Source of the DNA: Bacillota bacterium
GTDB lineage: Bacteria; Bacillota; Clostridia; Lachnospirales; Cellulosilyticaceae
Reading direction: 5' to 3'
DNA length: 27,543 nt
NCBI GenBank assembly: GCA_023436395.1
Contig: JAEZJJ010000080.1
Coordinates: 1 to 27,543 of the forward strand
The notes under the pieces were generated by a model. The model had not been told where the DNA came from. It saw only the letters and a program-made list of their open reading frames with translations, and did no database searches. A program made the position numbers and the translations under genes. Shown here one piece after another: positions 23,154 through 27,543 of the stretch (its first letter is position 1; each line of letters begins with the position of its first letter).

Positions 23154-23771
23154 ATGGATAAAAATAAGGAAAAAATAAGAAATAATTTTAATCAAGAAGC
23201 TAAAGAGTATGATAGGAGCAAGGCAAGCCAGTTTGCAAAACAAAGCTATCCGTATATACTTAATACCTTAATGCCTATAAGTTTTGAAACTGTTTTAGAT
23301 ATAGGCTGTGGAACGGGAACTTTATTATATCAGATTCTAGATAATAAACCACAAGTAATAGCAACTGGCTTAGATTTTTCACCAAAGATGTTAGAAGTAG
23401 CTAGAGAAAAGCTCCCAAAGCGTGTAGAACTGACGCAAGGAGATGCAGAAGAATTGCCGTATAAAGATAAAAGCTTTGATTTAGTAGTGGCAAGTGATAT
23501 TTTAAGATACATTACAGATCCTGAAAAAGTTGTAAAGGAAATGTATCGTGTTCTTAAAATGGGGGGGAAGATTATACTCTGTGATTTTTGTACCATCAAC
23601 CCTTTAAGGGCTGTAAAGAACCTATTTAATCCCTTAAGTAAAGAGGCAGGGCTTAGAATTTATGGAGAAGATGAAGTGAAGAATTTCTTATCTGAAGCAG
23701 GTTTTGATTTCGTTAACTATACAAAGGTTATAGGTAATACTTTTATTGCCACAGGTAATAAGAGAAACTAA
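23154..23771 (+). CDS. Class I SAM-dependent methyltransferase (UbiE/Methyltransf_11 type)
   Basis: This is a 205-aa cytoplasmic methyltransferase. Motif I is VLDIGCGTGTLL (47-58), followed by an acidic end of strand 2 in ATGLDFSPKML, motif II GDAEELPYKDKSFDLVVASD, and the YRVLKMGGKIILCDF segment. These define a seven-strand SAM-binding fold. The acceptor cannot be inferred; relatives act on quinones, lipids, small metabolites or arsenite, but no cysteine set typical of arsenite enzymes is present. AAGGAGGGG lies just before the ATG. It is monocistronic, between a 200-base A+T-rich leader region upstream and a terminator downstream. Confidence 0.9.
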   Translation: MDKNKEKIRNNFNQEAKEYDRSKASQFAKQSYPYILNTLMPISFETVLDIGCGTGTLLYQILDNKPQVIATGLDFSPKMLEVAREKLPKRVELTQGDAEELPYKDKSFDLVVASDILRYITDPEKVVKEMYRVLKMGGKIILCDFCTINPLRAVKNLFNPLSKEAGLRIYGEDEVKNFLSEAGFDFVNYTKVIGNTFIATGNKRN

Positions 23772-23788
23772 AAGTACAAAAGATATAC

Positions 23789-23827
23789 AAGATATCTCCT
23801 TATCTTTTTTAATGAGGTATCTTTTTT
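23789..23827 (+). terminator. Rho-independent terminator of the methyltransferase gene
   Basis: AAGATATCTC (23789-23798) pairs at all ten positions, one wobble, with GAGGTATCTT (23814-23823), followed by TTTT. An alternative shorter hairpin ends in the TTTTTT at 23805-23810. Confidence 0.75.
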
Positions 23828-23839
23828 GTTTTACTGAAG

Positions 23840-23933
23840 TTATACACAAACTTGGGATAAAATCAGATAAAATGTGGATAAGATAGAATATCTGTTCGAT
23901 TTAATGGACTAAAAGCTGTAAAAATGTGGATAA
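23840..23933. promoter_or_regulatory. Cluster of three consensus DnaA boxes
   Basis: TTATACACA (23840-23848, + strand) and TGTGGATAA at 23873-23881 and 23925-23933 (TTATCCACA on the - strand) are exact matches to the DnaA-box consensus TTATNCACA. A weaker TTGGGATAA lies at 23852-23860. Two 10-bp palindromes follow (ATGTATACAT 23939-23948, AGTATATACT 23978-23987) before the VanZ-family gene. Three exact 9-mers within 94 bp of noncoding DNA fit a DnaA-titrating or DnaA-regulated promoter region; an origin is unlikely since no dnaA/dnaN lies nearby. Confidence 0.6.
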
Positions 23934-24039
23934 CTATTATGTATACATTTATTTATACTTTAATTTAATTAGATTATAGTATATACTGAAATGCGTGAGT
24001 TATAGAGTAAAAAGTGTGAAGGGATAGGGGAAATATGAA

Positions 24040-24624
24040 ATGGCAATAGAGGATATTGTGAGATATGTGGACATAACATTTGTTGTTGCTATATTATTTT
24101 TTATTCCTATTATGGCAATAAGGGTTATCTATCTAAAGAGAAATGAAAGATGGCCTATAAAGAGCTGGAAGAAGGAACTACCAGTTATTTTGTTCATTTT
24201 TTATTTGTTGTGTTTATATCAAATTACAGCCCTTAGATTTGGGGGATTAGGTTGGAATATTGATCATATGATGGCACGCCATACTAGAACTAATATGATG
24301 CCTATAGCAGAATTATGGAATTGGATTGTAAAGGGTGTTTGGTGGCATTTATTTTACAATGTAATTGGAAACTTTGCTTGGTTTGTTCCCCTAGGGATAT
24401 TAGTTCCAGCCTTATTTGAAAGGCAAAGAAACTTTTGGCGGGTCGTTTGGATTGGAACCATGGTTTCTTGTTCCATAGAAATATTACAGTATATACTTTG
24501 TACAGGTGTCACCGATATTGACGATATCATTTTAAATGCCATAGGTGCAGGGATAGGTTATATCGTATTTAAAATACTATATGGTATTTATAAACTATTA
24601 CGTAAAAATAGAGAAGCGTGTTAA
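24040..24624 (+). CDS. VanZ-family membrane protein
   Basis: This 194-aa protein has about five membrane segments. It carries the VanZ-like pattern: TNMMPIAELW, then NVIGNFAWFVPLGILVP, then SIEILQYIL, and the DIDDIILNAIGAGIGY block near the C-terminus, with conserved polar N, E/Q and D residues inside the membrane region. VanZ of the vanA cluster lowers teicoplanin susceptibility; most chromosomal homologues have no known function, and there are no other van genes here. The ATG at 24034 stops after a few codons, so ATG 24040 is the start, with a weak GGATAGGGG site. It lies directly after the DnaA-box cluster and before a strong terminator, so it is probably a single-gene unit. Confidence 0.85.
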   Translation: MAIEDIVRYVDITFVVAILFFIPIMAIRVIYLKRNERWPIKSWKKELPVILFIFYLLCLYQITALRFGGLGWNIDHMMARHTRTNMMPIAELWNWIVKGVWWHLFYNVIGNFAWFVPLGILVPALFERQRNFWRVVWIGTMVSCSIEILQYILCTGVTDIDDIILNAIGAGIGYIVFKILYGIYKLLRKNREAC

Positions 24625-24626
24625 AT

Positions 24627-24672
24627 AAAAATGCCTTCAAGAGACAAGAGAGTCTTTTGAAGGCATTTTTTA
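24627..24672 (+). terminator. Rho-independent terminator after the VanZ-family gene
   Basis: 24627-24645 (AAAATGCCTTCAAGAGAC core) pairs with 24652-24669 across about 18 positions with one wobble and a 6-nt loop, ending in TTTTTT. Confidence 0.9.
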
Positions 24673-24712
24673 TTGGACAAATTCAGTTATATCATAAATA
24701 GATTGATAAAAA

Positions 24713-24741
24713 TTAACACATACTACAGAGGATAAAATAAT
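24713..24741 (+). promoter_or_regulatory. Candidate promoter for the small membrane protein and PTS genes
   Basis: TTAACA (24713-24718), 17 bases, AATAAT (24736-24741), each one base off consensus. No antiterminator-type RAT hairpin, as used by GlcT/LicT-regulated PTS genes, is recognisable between it and the coding region. Confidence 0.5.
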
Positions 24742-24771
24742 TTGCTTAAAAGTGTAGAAAGGAAATTCTAG

Positions 24772-25014
24772 ATGGATTTATCAAAAATAGGCTTAGTACT
24801 ACTAGGGGTGTCCTTTATAGCACGATTAAATTCAAATTGGACTTACTTAGTGGTTATACTGATTATTATTTTGCTCATTATAGTTGTATGTTACAGTTAC
24901 GTATTTAGAAAAAAGAAAAAAGAAACACATCGCATGACATCTATAAAGCAGGAGAATCAATATGCCAATGGAGAGGAGAATAAAAATGAAGGAAAAAAAC
25001 AACACAATAAGTAA
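24772..25014 (+). CDS. Small membrane protein overlapping the PTS gene start
   Basis: The ORF encodes 80 residues. A short hydrophobic N-terminus (IGLVLLGVSFIARL) is followed by a long helix (WTYLVVILIIILLIIVVCYSY, about 23-44), then a very basic, hydrophilic tail rich in K, E, N and Q. AAAGGA lies about 9 nt before the ATG. The last 29 bases overlap the 5' end of the PTS gene in another frame, and the tail's purine-rich codons supply that gene's ribosome site. The hydrophobic part is coherent and the spacing is normal, so I think it is real and translationally coupled to the transporter. No family is recognised. Confidence 0.55.
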   Translation: MDLSKIGLVLLGVSFIARLNSNWTYLVVILIIILLIIVVCYSYVFRKKKKETHRMTSIKQENQYANGEENKNEGKKQHNK

Positions 25015-27217
25015 TGTGTTTGGGGTATTACAGAGGGTAGGAAAAGCTTTTATGTTACCTATTGCCCTGTTACCAGCAGCAGGTATTTTGCTAGGCGTAG
25101 GAGGTGCACTACTAAATGTAGCAGCCCTTGATAATCCTCCAGCTATCTATCGAGGTTTAATTACATTTATTAATCTAAGAGGTGTAACAGTAGCCCTTAC
25201 AGTGATGAGGAATGTAGGGGATATTGTATTTAGCAATCTTCCTCTACTTTTTGCCATAGGCATAGCCGTTGGACTTGCCAACTCAGATAAGGGAACGGCA
25301 GCATTGGCAGGAGCAGTTGGCTTCATTATTATGCACACGGCTATTTCCACAATGCTAAATTTAGGGGTAACTTCACTTGGTGTATTAACAGCAGACAATG
25401 TACCAGCACAGTATGATGCTTATATTAGTACCACACTGGGGATTTTTACCCTTAATCTTTCCGTTTTTGGAGGGATGATAGCGGGAATTATTGCCTCTAT
25501 CTTGCATAACCGTTATCATAAGATTCAATTACCACAGATTTTAGGGTTCTTTGGGGGATCACGTTTTGTCCCAATTGTTACAGCAGTCGTGATGCTTATT
25601 GTAGGGGTTATCTTATCTTTTATTTGGCCATATGTGCAAAATGGTATAGCTGTTGTGGCAAAATGGGTGAATGAATTAGGGGCAGTAGGCACTTTCCTTT
25701 ATGGAACGATAGAAAGAGCATTAATCCCAGTAGGGCTTCACCATGTATTCTATACCCCATTTTGGTATACAGGCTTTGTACAAGGGACAGTCTTTTTACC
25801 AAATGGAACTACAATGATTGTAGATGGTGCAAATACAGCTTACTTTGCCCAACTTTCTAATATGTCAGCTTTAGTAGGAGCAGATCCAGCTACTATGGCC
25901 CAAGTTGTACAAGGTACCACACGTTTTATGGCAGGTAAGTTCCCCTTTATGATTTTTGGTCTGGGTGGGGCGGCCTTAGCTATGTACAAAAATGCAAAGC
26001 CAGAAAAGAAAGCCTATGTAGGAGGGCTTCTAGCTTCTGCAGCTTTAACGGCAGCAGTTACAGGGATTACAGAACCTATTGAGTTTACCTTCTTATTTGT
26101 AGCCCCTGTATTATATGCAGTTCACTCTGTGATTGCAGGGTTATCTTATATGATTATGGACCTTTTAAATGTATTCGTAGGGATGACGTTCTCTGGAGGA
26201 TTGATTGACTTTGCACTCTTTGGACTACTTCCAGCAGGAGCAGGTGTACCAACAAGGTGGTTTTATATTATTATCGTAGGCGTTATTTTCTTTGTCCTTT
26301 ACTACTTGCTATTTGATATTTTTATTAGAAAGTTTAATTTAAAGACACCTGGGCGTGAAGAAGATGAGGAGAGTGTCTCCTCTGATGGGGAAGGGGCAGC
26401 TAGAGGAATTGTCCTAGCAGCTAGAGTCCTAACAGCATTAGGTGGAGAGCAAAATATCAAAAATATTGATGCCTGTATTACAAGACTACGTGTAGGCCTT
26501 CATGATAAAAATCAAGTGGACAAAGAAGCCCTAAAAGCACTAGGTGCCACAGGTGTTCTGGAAGTGGGAGATAATGTACAAGCAATCTTTGGTGGGCGTT
26601 CTGACAATATTAAAAATGATATTGTAGATATTATGGAAGGCCGCATTAAACCAGAAGATATTGAGATTGCTATGGGCAGTGAATCAGACCCTATACAAAA
26701 GAGTGAACATGTAAAGAAGGCAAGCTATAAAATGACACCAGGGGATGGGCATGGAAAAATTGTTGAAAAGCTGATTGTGCCATTAAGAGGAGAACTTCTA
26801 ACTTTAAAAGACATTCCAGATCCTGTTTTCTCAGAAGGGATGATGGGACAAGGCTTTGCCATTAACCCGGCAGAAGGTAAGCTTTATGCTCCTATAGATG
26901 GAGAAATTATCACAGTCTTCCCAAGTAAGCATGCGATAGTTATTAAAACTAAAAAAGAACATGAGGTGCTGATGCACTTTGGCTTAGATACGATTCTTCT
27001 AAAAGGAGAAGGTTTCACAGCCCATGTACAAGAAGGGCAAGAAGTGAAAGCAGGAGATTTACTCCTTACAGTGGATATTAGTGCCATAGAAAAGAAAGTC
27101 CCTTCTCTTATTACACCTATTGTATTTCCAAATCTACAAGAGGGAGAAAAGGTAAGTTTATTAAGAACAGGTGCTGTAGAAGCTAAGAGTGAAGATATTA
27201 TAGTAATTGAAAAGTAA
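24986..27217 (+). CDS. ptsG: PTS glucose-family transporter, fused EIICBA
   Basis: This 743-aa PTS permease has domains in order C-B-A. EIIC (1-about 455) has FGVLQRVGKAFMLPIALLPAA, LIPVGLHHVFYTPFW and GITEPIEFTFLF, the sugar-site and gating motifs of the glucose/glucosamine/GlcNAc group. EIIB (about 470-555) has NIDACITRLRV with phosphocysteine C497. EIIA (about 595-743) ends with KEHEVLMHFGLD, H664 being the phosphohistidine. It imports and phosphorylates a hexose with phosphate from HPr. GITEPIEFTFLFVAP resembles GamP and PtsG more than NagE, so glucose or glucosamine is likely. ATG 24962 is in frame, but GAGAGGAG (24971-24978) lies after it and 7 nt before ATG 24986, so 24986 is used. The gene symbol is by family. 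Confidence 0.9.
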   Translation: MKEKNNTISNVFGVLQRVGKAFMLPIALLPAAGILLGVGGALLNVAALDNPPAIYRGLITFINLRGVTVALTVMRNVGDIVFSNLPLLFAIGIAVGLANSDKGTAALAGAVGFIIMHTAISTMLNLGVTSLGVLTADNVPAQYDAYISTTLGIFTLNLSVFGGMIAGIIASILHNRYHKIQLPQILGFFGGSRFVPIVTAVVMLIVGVILSFIWPYVQNGIAVVAKWVNELGAVGTFLYGTIERALIPVGLHHVFYTPFWYTGFVQGTVFLPNGTTMIVDGANTAYFAQLSNMSALVGADPATMAQVVQGTTRFMAGKFPFMIFGLGGAALAMYKNAKPEKKAYVGGLLASAALTAAVTGITEPIEFTFLFVAPVLYAVHSVIAGLSYMIMDLLNVFVGMTFSGGLIDFALFGLLPAGAGVPTRWFYIIIVGVIFFVLYYLLFDIFIRKFNLKTPGREEDEESVSSDGEGAARGIVLAARVLTALGGEQNIKNIDACITRLRVGLHDKNQVDKEALKALGATGVLEVGDNVQAIFGGRSDNIKNDIVDIMEGRIKPEDIEIAMGSESDPIQKSEHVKKASYKMTPGDGHGKIVEKLIVPLRGELLTLKDIPDPVFSEGMMGQGFAINPAEGKLYAPIDGEIITVFPSKHAIVIKTKKEHEVLMHFGLDTILLKGEGFTAHVQEGQEVKAGDLLLTVDISAIEKKVPSLITPIVFPNLQEGEKVSLLRTGAVEAKSEDIIVIEK

Positions 27218-27228
27218 AGGTAACAATC

Positions 27229-27263
27229 AAAAAGGATGACGCAAAAATGCGTCATCCTTTTTG
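27229..27263 (+). terminator. Rho-independent terminator of the PTS gene
   Basis: AAAAAGGATGACGC (27229-27242) and GCGTCATCCTTTTT (27249-27262) pair perfectly over 14 bases with a 6-nt loop; A and T tracts on both sides allow function in both directions. Confidence 0.93.
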
Positions 27264-27543
27264 TGAAGAAAAACTGCGTTTAAGCTATATAGATTGAAGA
27301 GGGTATATCAATGACCATTTTAGGAAGTACACCTTCTGTTCTAGTAGCAATTTATTTACTTTAGAAAGGCTAATTTACAGGGCTGGAACAACTAAAGTTA
27401 TGGCCATAATAATTGTCAAATTGAAATTTGAATAATAACGTGTAGTGCGAGGTACCGCTATGTAGGCTGGCTAGGGAACTTACTTCCAGCTGCTGTCTCA
27501 CTCCGTCAAGAGGCTCTAAATTCGTAATCCTTATGAACGGTCG
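27264..27543. other. Tail without a convincing gene; possible truncated structured RNA at the edge
   Basis: No frame longer than about 20 codons shows protein character. ATG 27311 gives MTILGSTPSVLVAIYLL after a weak AGAGGG site, perhaps a gene relic. From about 27440 to the end, composition becomes markedly more G+C-rich than other noncoding DNA here. It can fold: GCTGG pairs with CCAGC around 27467-27490, enclosed by AGTG/CACT pairing, with a GGAA-cttac-TTCC stem inside. I cannot assign it to a known RNA family, and it runs past the window end. Confidence 0.3.

Noticed and set aside
23840..23933. Chromosomal origin of replication at the DnaA boxes
   Set aside because: Only three exact boxes, no dnaA, dnaN, rpmH or gidA neighbours and no clear unwinding element; titration or regulation is likelier.
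24034..24048. ATG at 24034 as start of the VanZ-family protein
   Set aside because: It reads ATG AAA TGG CAA TAG and stops after four codons; ATG 24040 is the one in the long frame.
24040..24624. Vancomycin-resistance cluster suggested by the VanZ-like gene
   Set aside because: No vanH, vanA, vanX, vanY or vanRS genes are nearby; isolated VanZ-family proteins are widespread and mostly uncharacterised.
27440..27470. T-box antiterminator suggested by GGTACCGC
   Set aside because: The preceding AGGGTGG part, the specifier stem and a following terminator are absent, so the match is only eight bases.

Overview
The window is A+T-rich, and every credible gene lies on the + strand. Shine-Dalgarno sites are strong (AGGAGG type), terminators are U-tailed hairpins, and the proteins are of clostridial type: an SLH-anchored surface protein, YvrJ, DUF3781, a CotH-kinase lipoprotein, KtrAB-like potassium uptake and a fused PTS EIICBA. 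This points to a Gram-positive, spore-lineage Clostridia (Lachnospirales-like) chromosome. A species call cannot be supported from the sequence alone. No tRNA, rRNA, CRISPR array, transposase or phage structural gene was seen.

Positions 1-2618 hold the 3' part of a large S-layer-homology/Ig-like surface protein and its terminator. Positions 2620-8350 are an accessory belt of small unrelated genes mixed with gene debris. It contains a C-terminal nitrilase-family remnant, an AadA-like nucleotidyltransferase, a dienelactone-hydrolase-like protein, and a full leader-peptide/attenuator cassette (promoter, 12-codon ORF, hairpins, terminator) in front of a GNAT acetyltransferase. These are followed by an AraC regulator with a GyrI-like domain, a low-molecular-weight phosphatase, a metallo-beta-lactamase-fold pseudogene with an internal deletion, and a decayed second copy of the phosphatase C-terminus.

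Positions 8351-13990 carry a GNAT domain fused to a membrane domain, a nickel/cobalt ECF substrate-capture protein (CbiM/NikM plus PDGLE domain) with no ATPase or T component nearby, and a three-part protein (possible winged helix, GGCT-like fold, HNH nuclease). A CotH-kinase lipoprotein with seven 36-bp repeats inserted in its kinase domain and a tiny YvrJ gene complete this stretch. Positions 14129-19178 hold DUF3781, a two-gene potassium uptake operon (channel subunit plus RCK regulator), and a two-gene zinc-ribbon operon, one member of which is a polytopic membrane protein.

Positions 19287-22944 form a probable operon of DUF503, a short UvrA-like ABC ATPase and a serine beta-lactamase-fold protein. 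A class I methyltransferase, a cluster of three consensus DnaA boxes, a VanZ-family protein, a small membrane protein and a glucose-family PTS EIICBA follow. The last 280 bases hold no convincing gene, but their end is unusually G+C-rich and foldable and may be the start of a structured RNA cut by the window edge.

The points most worth a second look are the GGCT-HNH fusion, the leader-peptide attenuator, the DnaA-box cluster, the GNAT plus membrane-domain fusion, and the deletion/duplication scars at 7346-8284.
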